Origin: Gimesia sp.
GTDB taxonomy: Bacteria; Planctomycetota; Planctomycetia; Planctomycetales; Planctomycetaceae
DNA: 64,000 nt
NCBI RefSeq assembly: GCF_040219335.1
Contig: NZ_JAVJSQ010000010.1
Coordinates: 186,001 to 250,000, forward strand
Direction: 5' to 3'
Shown here: positions 36,037 through 43,531 of the stretch, piece by piece
Layout of the letters: each line of letters opens with the position of its first letter
Numbering within the stretch: the first letter of the stretch is position 1
Translations under genes and position numbers: made by a program
The notes under the pieces: model-generated
Databases searched by the model: none
Told to the model about the DNA's origin: nothing
Seen by the model: only the letters and a program-made list of their open reading frames with translations

Positions 36037-36747
36037 ATGAAGATTGATTTTGATCAGGAACGAATTCTGGCCGTGGTGGCGCATCCTGACGATGCAGAAC
36101 TGCTCTGTGCTGGCACTCTGGCACGGGCCAATCAGGAGGGGGCCGCAGTTGGCATCTGTGTCATGTGTCAGGGCGATAAAGGTCAGCCTGATCCTCCTGT
36201 TGAGAATCTGGCAGAGGTGCGCCAGGATGAAATGCGGGCAGCTGCGGAGTTGATTGGGGCAGAGCTGTTTTTCGGAGGCAGTCCGGACGGGGCTCTGTTC
36301 GACAGTCTGGAACAACGTCGTCAACTGACTGAAATAATCCGCCAGTTTACACCAACCCTGGTGCTTGCTCATTCACAGAGTGACTATCATGCAGATCATC
36401 GAGCAGCTTCTGTGATTACCGAGGCGGCAACTTGGTTCAGTGCATCAGCGGGAAACAAAACCAAGTCTCCTGCTTTAATGCAACCACCGGTTCTCTGGTG
36501 GATGGATACTGTGAATATGTCGCAGTTTGATCCTCATTTTTATATCGATGTCAGTTCTTTTGTTGAAACCAAGGTCGCGATGTTGAATTGTCATCAAAGT
36601 CAGCAGCAGCGAGGCAAAGATGCCAGCTTTTCACCTCTGCAGAACCTCATGTTGCAGCAGTGCGTTGCCCGCGGTGCACAGTCCGGTGTCGCGTCTGCGG
36701 AAGCGTTTCGCAGTCATACGGCCTGGAAACGCTGTGCTGCCTGGTGA
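36037..36747 (+). CDS. PIG-L/LmbE-family N-acetylglucosaminyl deacetylase
   Basis: A 236-residue zinc deacetylase. Metal motif AHPDDAE (residues 15-21, ligands H16 and D19) and the distal HSQSDYHADHRAAS block. The family removes acetyl groups from GlcNAc-containing substrates (PIG-L, MshB, BshB and others). No bacillithiol or mycothiol gene is nearby. It follows the NagB-like gene closely and its end lies 15 bases from the convergent ABC-GNAT gene of the phage-like operon, so it marks the island's border. Confidence 0.93.
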   Translation: MKIDFDQERILAVVAHPDDAELLCAGTLARANQEGAAVGICVMCQGDKGQPDPPVENLAEVRQDEMRAAAELIGAELFFGGSPDGALFDSLEQRRQLTEIIRQFTPTLVLAHSQSDYHADHRAASVITEAATWFSASAGNKTKSPALMQPPVLWWMDTVNMSQFDPHFYIDVSSFVETKVAMLNCHQSQQQRGKDASFSPLQNLMLQQCVARGAQSGVASAEAFRSHTAWKRCAAW

Positions 36748-36761
36748 GTTCTGGTACCTGA

Positions 36762-37880
36762 TTACATCAGGCCGAATCGCTGTGCATCTCGCTGTCGAGA
36801 AGGGCCAATGTACTGAAAGCTGGCGGTCAACCTGCCACGACTCGAAGCGATGACTTGTTTTCGCTGTTTTTCAAACCCAGCCTGCCTCTGAACAGTGGAT
36901 GGTTTCCGGGTCATTTTCCACAAGCGAGAACGGGCGCGGTGGCGGATCATGGCGGGATGGCCGGTGACACTTGTGTAACGGTGCTTGCAACTGTAGAGCG
37001 ATGCTACGTATTCGCTCAAAGCATTTCCGATACCCACTCCCTGAAAGTCCGGTAGACAGACCGTGCGGTGCTCACGGTAGGAAGGAGATTTTGGGTGTGG
37101 AAAATACATCACAGCAGTAAAGGCAGCTGGTTGTTCTTCAACAAGTGCCACAAAACAATTGGCAGCCTGGTGAAGGGAAGCGTCTAAATAGTGATGTTTG
37201 TGGAACAGGTGCCACGCATCTCGATGCACGTTAACAATTCTAAGGGAGATTGAGGGCCGTGGTTGCCTTTCGCACCTCCATTGGAAATCATCCAGTGCCG
37301 GCTGGTAAATCCAGTCAGGATTCAGCCAGTCGATAATATCATAATGGCAGGCCACCGCGACCAGTTGTTGATCACGGCGACGAACTGTTTTGGCGATCGC
37401 ACAGCTGCCAGTGCGGGCGACCGTGCGATCGATGACGGAAGTGAATTCATCAATTACGACCAGTTCGGAGAGTTCCGCCAGAGCCCGAGCCATTCTGACA
37501 CGAAATTGCTCTCCGTTGGATAACACATGATACGGACGAAGCCAACCGGGGGGAGATGAGAATCCAACTGATGAGAGCAGACTGGAGATTTCTTTGATGC
37601 CCATCTTTTGCGGAAAGGCATCGATAATGCACTTCTCGCTGGGCCAGTCGAAATCATCGACGAACTGATCTTGAAACAGTTCTGTGGCGATGGTCGTCTT
37701 GCCACACCCAGAGGGTCCTACGATCAGACCGATGTTCCAGGGACGCTCAGAAAGTGGAAGTTCTACACACCATTGCTCACGACTTCGAATTTCTGCTGCG
37801 AGTCCGAACATCCCTTCCAGTTGCATTACACGCGGAGTTCGAACAATAGGCGATTCCCTTATGAGATCCAGACGCGACAT
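36762..37880 (-). CDS. ABC-type ATPase fused to GNAT/Mom-like domain
   Basis: A 372-residue soluble protein. ABC-ATPase part (about residues 20-195): Walker A GPSGCGKTT (55-63), signature LSNGEQ (120-125), Walker B LVVIDE (140-145), H-loop His179. C-terminal part (about 210-372): a GNAT-like fold seen as FHKHHYLD, PAAFTAVMYF and the acetyl-CoA loop LPDFQGVGIGNAL, then SVTGHPAMI. No TM helix or permease, so not a transporter. The fusion and its ParB neighbour recall phage genes associated with Mom-type DNA modification, but the role here is not proven. ATG follows AAGGAT and overlaps the ParB gene end by 22 bases. Confidence 0.8.
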   Translation of the reverse strand: MSRLDLIRESPIVRTPRVMQLEGMFGLAAEIRSREQWCVELPLSERPWNIGLIVGPSGCGKTTIATELFQDQFVDDFDWPSEKCIIDAFPQKMGIKEISSLLSSVGFSSPPGWLRPYHVLSNGEQFRVRMARALAELSELVVIDEFTSVIDRTVARTGSCAIAKTVRRRDQQLVAVACHYDIIDWLNPDWIYQPALDDFQWRCERQPRPSISLRIVNVHRDAWHLFHKHHYLDASLHQAANCFVALVEEQPAAFTAVMYFPHPKSPSYREHRTVCLPDFQGVGIGNALSEYVASLYSCKHRYTSVTGHPAMIRHRARSRLWKMTRKPSTVQRQAGFEKQRKQVIASSRGRLTASFQYIGPSRQRDAQRFGLM

Positions 37881-38416
37881 TGATATCCTTCTGATTTCAG
37901 ATATTCCAGAAGTGTGAGTTGCTCTGCTTCAGCTTTGCAGTCAACCAGGACTGAGAATCGTTCGGTGAGTAGTTCAGTTTCATCAACTCCGGATTCTTGC
38001 TCAGGTAATTGCAGGGATGAGGATTTCAGATTCTGAAGCAACCCCTGCAGGTCTTCCGATTCTGTAGTTATTGACTCAATCAGAGCATTGAGTGCGGATT
38101 GATCAGTCTCCGCCAGGCTGGTGATCGAGTCAAACGTCGCCAGGACCTGATCAGCTTCCGGGGCTGTCAGATCTGAAATCAGGCAGGGAATCTTTGCATC
38201 ATCTGCGATATTGGCCCGCAGATGACCGTCGATCAATTCGTATGTTCCGTCACCACAATCCCGAACCAGACAAGCTGCTGCGAATCCAATCTCATTTAAG
38301 ATGGTACGCAGCGCTGTTTCCTGGGCTGCGGGATGGGTCCGCCAGTTTCGGGAGTTAGGGATCAATTGGGAGGCTTTAATTCGCCTGAAACTTTTGATGC
38401 GATCTTTGATTTCCAT
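37859..38416 (-). CDS. ParB-like N-terminal-domain protein
   Basis: A 185-residue protein with a ParB/Srx-like domain (about residues 10-90): ASQLIPNSRNWR, then YELIDGHLRANI (the ParB ..DGHhR. motif). The rest is acidic and helical. Unlike plasmid/chromosome ParB it has no recognisable HTH for parS, and no parA is nearby; such short forms are common in phages and beside DNA-modification genes. The start ATG 38416 is 20 bases past the previous gene; a TTG at 38446 would overlap it instead. The end overlaps the ABC-GNAT start by 22 bases, so the two are probably co-translated. Confidence 0.82.
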   Translation of the reverse strand: MEIKDRIKSFRRIKASQLIPNSRNWRTHPAAQETALRTILNEIGFAAACLVRDCGDGTYELIDGHLRANIADDAKIPCLISDLTAPEADQVLATFDSITSLAETDQSALNALIESITTESEDLQGLLQNLKSSSLQLPEQESGVDETELLTERFSVLVDCKAEAEQLTLLEYLKSEGYQCRVWIS

Positions 38417-38436
38417 AGGTCGGGTCTTTAGTCGTG

Positions 38437-38697
38437 TTACAGACAATCCAGACAGCGATTAGAATCGTTTCGCTGTCGAATCTGATCTTTGTGATAGTCA
38501 GCTTTAAAAATGGGGCCGCCACAACGGGCACAGAATGAAATAAGTTCGTGTTTGACCAGCACCGAATTGACGACCAGTTCCGGGTATTCCGCTTGCGCGA
38601 TTTTGGCTGCCAGCACATGAGTTTGTGCTTCCCGATCCAGACGTTTCACCGGGTGTCCATTTTTTTCTCGTGCCAGATAGACAGTAAATTGAGGCAT
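38437..38697 (-). CDS. Small protein with zinc-ribbon-like Cys pairs
   Basis: An 86-residue protein. The C-terminal half has CARCGGPIFKADYHK and a CLDCL tail, two Cys pairs in a zinc-ribbon-like layout; the N-terminal half is a short alpha/beta sequence (MPQFTVYLARE, LVVNSVLVKHELISF). The ATG at 38697 has AAGGT upstream and is preferred over the ATG 13 codons further. It sits in the phage-like operon directly before ParB. Unknown role; a nucleic-acid-binding accessory is possible. Confidence 0.72.
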   Translation of the reverse strand: MPQFTVYLAREKNGHPVKRLDREAQTHVLAAKIAQAEYPELVVNSVLVKHELISFCARCGGPIFKADYHKDQIRQRNDSNRCLDCL

Positions 38698-38827
38698 GAG
38701 TAGTACCTTTACCTTTCTGAATTTAGATGATTCCAAGACAGTCCATACAGGTTATTTTAGACTTAATTGGTTTCCTGTCTTGGGGTGCATTCAGTCAGGA
38801 GTGTTGATTGAGAACTACTGGGATAAC

Positions 38828-39262
38828 TTACTCTACCAGTTCCAGATTGAAGAGCGTGTCCTGATCGACGGGTATCACGATCTCATCTGTCGTGGGTGGT
38901 TTTGGTCGTAACGCATCCGCGATCAAGTAACCGCCGACCGGCACACCGATTCCGGTTGCCAGCAGTCCAGCTCCCACAGCCAGCCGGGCGAATGTCCCAG
39001 CCGCATTACCTGTTGGGGGAAGATATTGATGTGTGACGCTGCTGTAATCTCCGATGTGCATGTCTTCGCCCTCAGGACGATTGTTATCTACAATTTCTTT
39101 GCCCAGCAGTTTTTCCCGGGTGGACATCACCAGGGAATCGACGCTGTCAAAGCGTCTCGCTGTCTGTCTCAGGTTTTCCGCTCGTTCCCCCACTTTCACG
39201 CCCCACCACATCTGCGCCAGTTTTTCCTTCCAGCTTGTCGGCTGCGTGGTTTCGTCTGTCAT
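38828..39262 (-). CDS. Small protein with glycine-rich hydrophobic segment
   Basis: A 144-residue protein: a polar, partly amphipathic N-terminal region (about 1-80), a Gly/Ala-rich membrane-like segment (about 88-115, TFARLAVGAGLLATGIGVPVGG) and an acidic tail. It starts inside the 83-codon gene (116-base overlap) after GGAGCG, a good ribosome site. The Gly-rich helix is typical of small phage membrane or pore-like proteins, but there is no clear homology. A 130-base gap separates it from the zinc-ribbon-like gene. Confidence 0.7.
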   Translation of the reverse strand: MTDETTQPTSWKEKLAQMWWGVKVGERAENLRQTARRFDSVDSLVMSTREKLLGKEIVDNNRPEGEDMHIGDYSSVTHQYLPPTGNAAGTFARLAVGAGLLATGIGVPVGGYLIADALRPKPPTTDEIVIPVDQDTLFNLELVE

Positions 39263-39398
39263 TAGTTTCGCTCCAGGAATCGATCAACTCGCCGAACGTT
39301 CCGTTCTGGAACGCCCGGTCGAGCTCATTGTTTTCGTTAATCAGGCGATCATGAAACAGCGTTGTTTGCCTGATGAGTTCTTCCAGGGGGTCGGTCAT
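39147..39398 (-). CDS. Short acidic protein overlapping its downstream neighbour
   Basis: An 83-residue polar protein (MTDPLEELIRQTTLFHDRL...) without Cys or membrane segment. Its ATG is fused to the stop of the 90-residue gene (TGATG), a strong sign of translational coupling. Its last 38 codons overlap the start of the 144-residue gene in another frame, unusual even in compact phage DNA, so the C-terminal part may be relaxed. Unknown function. Confidence 0.6.
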   Translation of the reverse strand: MTDPLEELIRQTTLFHDRLINENNELDRAFQNGTFGELIDSWSETNDRRNHAADKLEGKTGADVVGRESGGTSGKPETDSETL

Positions 39399-39670
39399 CA
39401 GCTGGCCTGCGACGGACCTGCGGGAGTGACTTTGCTGGCGACTTCACGAATGCCGACCGCTTCGTCGAGCGTTACCATCCGTTTGTTTTCCAGGTAGTCG
39501 TAATCCACGATTTTCTGAACCGTCACAAAGTTATTCTGCGCGACGGTTCCGGTCTGCATAAGTTGCGTCAGCATGTGATTGGCAACATTGTCGGATAAAT
39601 CCACAGCCATTTCCTTTTCTCCTTTTTCCTGAATGGGAAGTTTCACTTCTAAAATATCGCCGTCCGGCAT
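39398..39670 (-). CDS. Small phage-like protein of unknown function
   Basis: A 90-residue protein, mostly helical in character (VANHMLTQLMQTGTVAQNN, then VQKIVDYDYLENKRMVTLDEAVG). The ATG 39670 follows GAGGCG closely after the protease stop; an internal ATG (39610) also has AAGGAG, so two products are possible. It is coupled by TGATG to the next gene. Unknown function. Confidence 0.68.
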   Translation of the reverse strand: MPDGDILEVKLPIQEKGEKEMAVDLSDNVANHMLTQLMQTGTVAQNNFVTVQKIVDYDYLENKRMVTLDEAVGIREVASKVTPAGPSQAS

Positions 39671-39679
39671 GAATTCGCC

Positions 39680-40525
39680 TCACTTGTTAACGGCCTTGAA
39701 ACGTAATTTGATAGGTTGACCGAGTTGATAACTCTGTTCCTGTTTGACCGATCCGTCTGCACCGATGAGTTGAACGGGAATCTGAGTCTGTTTCAGTTGA
39801 GTGATCTGTTGTTTCAGTCTGGTAATCTCGGACTCCAGTGCAGCAAACTTTTCGTTGTGATTGATTTCTGGTTGTTGCGAGGGTGAAGCGGGATCTGTTT
39901 TCCGATTCACAGGTGATTTGCAATGGGGGAGTCTTCCATACAGATTGATAAGTCTATCTCGAATCAGCATGCTGTCCGTGTAGATGGTGTGAGTCTGGTC
40001 ATGCCCTTTAATGATGCCTACGATCTGTCCATTGACAAGAATAGGACCTCCGGAATCTCCTTTTGCGACCAGTCTGGAAAAGCAATGCCCGCGGCGCGTT
40101 ACCAGGATGCGGGCTCGCAGGGATTTGAGGTTGTAAACTCCGTTTGAGTATCCGTAAGCGATTGCCTCCATTCCATCTATCGGTTGAGTGTCCGAAAGTA
40201 TGAAACAGTGTGATGCGGGAATTCTTTGGGTTTCCAGGATGGCATAGTCAATCTCCTCTTCATATCGCTTGAAAACGACCCGGGCTTCCCACCAGGTTCC
40301 ACCATAGCCGACATGAATGGTTCGTGCCTGAATGACATTGTGCGCGGCAGTAATGTAAACGGAGCGGTCCTCGATATTTCCTACGAAAGCACAGGCGCCG
40401 GTGCCGACGAGCTGGTGACAGCCTTGAGAGGTGCAGTTTGTCTCTGTTGTTCTGACAGCGAGTGCCTGGGCGTGCAGGCAGGATGTAGACAACATGACGA
40501 GCAGGAAGTGGATGAATCTCACCAT
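39680..40525 (-). CDS. Secreted trypsin-like serine protease with coiled-coil tail
   Basis: A 281-residue protein: signal peptide (about residues 5-19, cut near HAQA), chymotrypsin-fold protease with catalytic triad His62 (ITAAHNV), Asp93 (EEEIDYAIL) and Ser158 (AKGDSGGPI), then a coiled-coil segment (about 225-245, FAALESEITRLKQQITQLK) and a short C-terminal beta element. No PDZ domain, so it is not a DegP-type enzyme. It lies between the PLA2-like gene (7-base overlap) and the 90-residue gene. An exported protease beside a phospholipase suggests attack on an envelope or a competitor cell; this is inference. Confidence 0.88.
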   Translation of the reverse strand: MVRFIHFLLVMLSTSCLHAQALAVRTTETNCTSQGCHQLVGTGACAFVGNIEDRSVYITAAHNVIQARTIHVGYGGTWWEARVVFKRYEEEIDYAILETQRIPASHCFILSDTQPIDGMEAIAYGYSNGVYNLKSLRARILVTRRGHCFSRLVAKGDSGGPILVNGQIVGIIKGHDQTHTIYTDSMLIRDRLINLYGRLPHCKSPVNRKTDPASPSQQPEINHNEKFAALESEITRLKQQITQLKQTQIPVQLIGADGSVKQEQSYQLGQPIKLRFKAVNK

Positions 40526-40893
40526 TGGAGGTACCTGTTAAAAAACAAGAGAAAGTAGTGCCACGGGTTGAGCGGGACTTTACCTGGTGCCCAGTGAAAG
40601 GCGGCGACTCCGAACAGCCTGACGCGACGGTAATAAATGTTTGCCATAAACTTGCCGAGATCGCAGCGGCGCAGATTACGATACAGGGCCGCATCAGCGC
40701 GTGCCCGGTCTCGTTTACATCTTCCCAACTGGTAGGCGTAATCATGCCAGTGACAGGCGGGTCTGAGATCAACGCCTCCCCACTGGTCCGGAGAATAATT
40801 ACAGCCGTTCGAGACAAAGTCTGCAGGAGGTGTCGGGCCTTCCATCTGTTTCGTCAGTGATTCAGGCAGATCTGAGAGATGAATCTCGGGCAT
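40519..40893 (-). CDS. Phospholipase A2-like protein
   Basis: A 124-residue protein with a prokaryotic/viral PLA2 core: Cys47-x-x-His50-Asp51-x-x-Tyr (CHWHDYAY), a second acidic helix RARADAALYRNL and paired Cys, as in bacterial and parvoviral PLA2 domains. The His-Asp pair is the catalytic dyad. A calcium loop is expected in the Gly-rich part just before (QWGGVD). A membrane-like C-terminal segment (WHYFLLFFN) follows. No signal peptide is seen. Its ATG overlaps the stop of the preceding small TM gene (TAATG) and its end overlaps the protease start by 7 bases. It would cut phospholipids; activity is not proven. Confidence 0.75.
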   Translation of the reverse strand: MPEIHLSDLPESLTKQMEGPTPPADFVSNGCNYSPDQWGGVDLRPACHWHDYAYQLGRCKRDRARADAALYRNLRRCDLGKFMANIYYRRVRLFGVAAFHWAPGKVPLNPWHYFLLFFNRYLQW

Positions 40894-41138
40894 TAGTGCT
40901 CCCCAAATACGCGGTCTTCCATGCGGCTGATCCGTCGTTCGTGTGAATTGACCATTTCTATTAACAGCTCTTTATTCGCATCGAGTTTTTCGTCGATCTG
41001 AATCAACTGGTGGCTGTGTTCGATGAGTGTCTTGGCGGTCCAGGTGATTGCTCCCACTCCCCCAGCCACTATGGGAGAAAACACACAAGCGATGACCCAG
41101 GCAGGAATGAACAGTCCTTTTTGAGGTTGTACGGGCAT
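40893..41138 (-). CDS. Small TM/coiled protein, first gene of the phage-like operon
   Basis: An 81-residue protein with one TM helix (about residues 10-33, IPAWVIACVFSPIVAGGVGAI) and a charged helical C-terminus (about 38-81). Its size and layout recall small phage lysis-type membrane proteins, with no certain homology. It is coupled to the PLA2-like gene by a TAATG overlap. The start ATG has only a weak AGAGAG site. About 95 bases upstream lies a perfect terminator of the next gene on the same strand, so this is probably where the operon's own transcript begins. Confidence 0.72.
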   Translation of the reverse strand: MPVQPQKGLFIPAWVIACVFSPIVAGGVGAITWTAKTLIEHSHQLIQIDEKLDANKELLIEMVNSHERRISRMEDRVFGEH

Positions 41139-41233
41139 TCGACTCTCTAAGATTCAAAAGTCAGTGAATTGGGTGATTATCGAAGAGAGAGTATCATCCG
41201 GATCGGCGTGACGCAGACAAGCTTGATCTACAT

Positions 41234-41270
41234 AAAAAAAGCACCTGTTGTTGCTCAGAACAACAGGTGC
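41234..41270 (-). terminator. Perfect 12-bp intrinsic terminator, minus strand
   Basis: GCACCTGTTGTT (41241-41252) and AACAACAGGTGC (41259-41270) form a perfect 12-bp stem with a 6-base loop; on the minus strand the stem is followed by seven T (plus-strand A run 41234-41240). It ends the transcript of the 117-residue protein and insulates the phage-like operon. Confidence 0.95.
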
Positions 41271-41328
41271 GGATCGTTCACGTTATGGAAGAAGAATGGC
41301 GGTCGATAATGCAGGCGGACCAATACGG

Positions 41329-41682
41329 TCAGCTGTCGTTAGTTTCCCGCTTCAGTGGGAATTCGCTGACAGAAAGTTGCTCTTGTTTCACTGTTTGTAG
41401 TCGATGCCAGCCTTCTGTAACCAGAGTTTCCCTCAGTCGGGCTTCGTCTGGATCCAGCTCTCGTTTATCGAAAGGCCCTTCTACGGTGACGGGAGTAAAT
41501 TGCTCATCGACGATAAATTGTGCGAGAGCGGGATTGCAGCGGATATGATACTCGGGTTGCTCCTGAAGTTCTGCTTCTTGAACTTCGCCGATAATATAGC
41601 GCAGGTAGAGCCCGCTGTCTTCGATATTCTCGACTTCTTCACCACAAACTATGCAGAGATAACCCTGATCGCATCTGGCCAT
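41329..41682 (-). CDS. Conserved-type small Cys-containing protein, unknown function
   Basis: A 117-residue soluble protein. The N-terminus has CDQGYLCIVC and a later HIRC, so one metal site (possibly C4, C10, C13 and C49) may be present; the rest is acidic and looks like a compact alpha/beta fold. It is followed by the 41.24-kb terminator and preceded by the response regulator gene (about 110 bases). I know no function. Confidence 0.78.
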   Translation of the reverse strand: MARCDQGYLCIVCGEEVENIEDSGLYLRYIIGEVQEAELQEQPEYHIRCNPALAQFIVDEQFTPVTVEGPFDKRELDPDEARLRETLVTEGWHRLQTVKQEQLSVSEFPLKRETNDS

Positions 41683-41795
41683 GATGTTGACTTACATATT
41701 GATTAAATAAAACGGAGAACATTCAGTAACCACCGACTGGCTGCTGAAACTTCTGTTTTATTGTAAGTGGGCTTCGTGTGCAGAGTGAAGAGTGG

Positions 41796-42374
41796 TCAGG
41801 ATGTTTTGAGATATTCTTTCAGGTTGGCGATCTCTTCCAGAAGTACTTCTAGGAATTCAGAGGCAGCCTCTTTATTGTCAGTCTCCATGATATCTCTTAC
41901 TGACTGCCTGATTTTTTGAGTGGGCGAATAGAGGTCAAGTGTCACTTCAGTGTTGGAAGAATGAATGACATTCAGTGACATGTCATTCAGCTCCTGCTTA
42001 AGCTCATCCTGGTCCAGGGGTTTGAACATGATCCGGGAGAATCCCAGTTCCTTGGCCAGTTTGATCCGTTGCAGATTTCGATCCTGAGCATTGTTCTCAG
42101 GACGTACTGCGGTCATCAGGATAAATTGTGGTGCAGGGACCACACCATGGTCAGAGTAACGTTCCAGCTGCTGTGCTTTCTGAAACAGGTCGACACCATC
42201 CATGCCGCTCATCACAAGGTCTGTCAGAACGACATGAATCTCATTATCAGATTGCAGTAGTTTAATCGCCTCAAAACCGGACGCCGCCATCACCGCAGTG
42301 AAACCAATTTTCTCTACCAGCCGCGCATAATAGTGACAAGAGTATCCAATATCATCGACAACAAGAACTTTCAT
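41796..42374 (-). CDS. CheY-like response regulator with short C-terminal region
   Basis: A 192-residue single-receiver protein: acidic pair D7-D8, phospho-acceptor D52 (LTDLVMSGMDG), Thr in LMTAV and Lys in MFKPL. After the receiver (about residue 130) comes a helical tail without a recognised DNA-binding domain. It could pass signals to a partner protein or work with the hybrid kinase elsewhere in the window. No kinase is adjacent. ATG opens MKVLVVDD. The tail resembles no named output domain. Confidence 0.92.
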   Translation of the reverse strand: MKVLVVDDIGYSCHYYARLVEKIGFTAVMAASGFEAIKLLQSDNEIHVVLTDLVMSGMDGVDLFQKAQQLERYSDHGVVPAPQFILMTAVRPENNAQDRNLQRIKLAKELGFSRIMFKPLDQDELKQELNDMSLNVIHSSNTEVTLDLYSPTQKIRQSVRDIMETDNKEAASEFLEVLLEEIANLKEYLKTS

Positions 42375-42808
42375 CGACCTGCCTGAACGGTTGGGAGAAT
42401 GAAAAATGTATCACCCGTCAATCAACAAAAACAGATGAGCATTTTTACTGTGAACAAAATATGAATGAAATTTAATATTTATATATAAACCAAAAGTTTG
42501 AATCGTCATTTGAAGGTTTTTCCCTGCATGAGAATTACTGAATTACCACTCACGGGTCTAAGAAACCCCCTGAATTTACGGTAAAATGCTATAAATGCGT
42601 CACGATCTTATTCATCGAACCTGTATGTCTGACTAAAACAAAAAATTCTACATCGAGGTCCTGAATTATGTTGATAAATTGACACACAACTCCACTCTAT
42701 TAGATTCAGATTTGCCGTCGGTTGGGATTCTTAATCGGAGTATATTGTCGCAATTGATTTCCCGTAGAGGTATTGAGTGTGTTATCAGTAGCGAACAGAT
42801 TTGCACAA
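42375..42808 (+). other. 434-bp AT-rich gap
   Basis: Upstream of the response regulator (minus strand) and after the small HTH-like gene. It is clearly richer in A and T than the rest of the window (for example around 42470-42500). No gene or hairpin is recognised; it probably holds the promoter of the response regulator. Confidence 0.45.
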
Positions 42809-43081
42809 TTACGATTCCCGCTGTTTCTGACTGATCCAGAAGTCGTGCGCATCAACGATCACATTGCTGCCGAATTTGAAGTAGGGAATTTCGGATTCTT
42901 TCAAAAGCTCTTTGAAATTCTTTTCCGTCATCCCGAACAACTGAGCCCAGATTCTACTGCTGAACTTGCCAGTTTGCGGAAAGGCTCCAGGCGATTGCGC
43001 GAGGTTGTTTACGAGGTCGAAAGCGAACCGATCAGATTCAATGTACTTGTTTGATTCCGTCATGAGATCAAAGCCTGACAT
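42809..43081 (-). CDS. Small HTH protein, excisionase/MerR-like
   Basis: A 90-residue protein whose C-terminal half (about 45-85) fits a short helix-turn-helix of the excisionase/HTH_17 type: AQLFGMTEKNFKELLKESEI-PYFKFGSNVIVDAHDFW, with the typical G-T/S, hydrophobic spacing and a terminal DxxW helix. The plus-strand open frame over the same bases has no such features. Start uncertain (ATG 43081 or 43063). Excisionase-like proteins often mark mobile elements, but no integrase is seen here. It might regulate the phage-like operon 1.6 kb away. Confidence 0.6.
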   Translation of the reverse strand: MSGFDLMTESNKYIESDRFAFDLVNNLAQSPGAFPQTGKFSSRIWAQLFGMTEKNFKELLKESEIPYFKFGSNVIVDAHDFWISQKQRES

Positions 43082-43516
43082 TTTTTACCGCGTCATATTC
43101 CTGACAATGACATAGTTGATGGCGCATATCTCTCACGCAGTGCATGACAAGCACGTAAAGCGAAAGAGTGAGTGAAAGCGAGGATGCAGCGATCAAATAT
43201 GCATCTAAGAGATCACGCGATAAAATTAGCGACACCTACAGCGGTCGCCCCGCGGCTGCCCCCAGGCAGAAATGGAAGTGTGGATTTACCACTCTCAGAC
43301 AATAAAAACATTGTACCAGCGGTTCCTGTACAAAGCAATATACGGTGTTGATTTTTTGGGGAATTATATCAGGCAGAATAGTATAAAAAATGCCTGAAAA
43401 ACAGGGGTGAAACGGCTGTGGGAACCTGACCGTTGCAATAAGGTCAGAATTCCAGATGAAACATGGGCTAACTCTTATATAATCGGTCTGAACCAGCTTG
43501 AATCGACTGTTCCCGA
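43082..43516 (+). other. 435-bp gap before the deacetylase gene
   Basis: No protein-coding frame. An inverted repeat CAGGCA...TGCCTG (43370-43375 and 43391-43396, 15-base loop holding TATAAA) lies about 120 bases before the deacetylase start and may be an operator. Nothing else is recognised. Confidence 0.45.
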
Positions 43517-43531
43517 TTGGATGAGCTCACT

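Noticed and set aside
36757..36771. CCTGAT-TAC-ATCAGG hairpin between PIG-L and the ABC-GNAT gene
   Set aside because: Three-base loop and no T run; not a convincing terminator.
39398..39670. Similarity of the 90-residue protein to RebB (R-body) proteins
   Set aside because: Only a vague helical Gln/Asn pattern; the diagnostic motif is absent and there is no R-body gene neighbourhood.
42773..43054. 93-codon plus-strand frame opposite the HTH gene
   Set aside because: The minus-strand frame carries an HTH pattern; the plus frame has no such feature.
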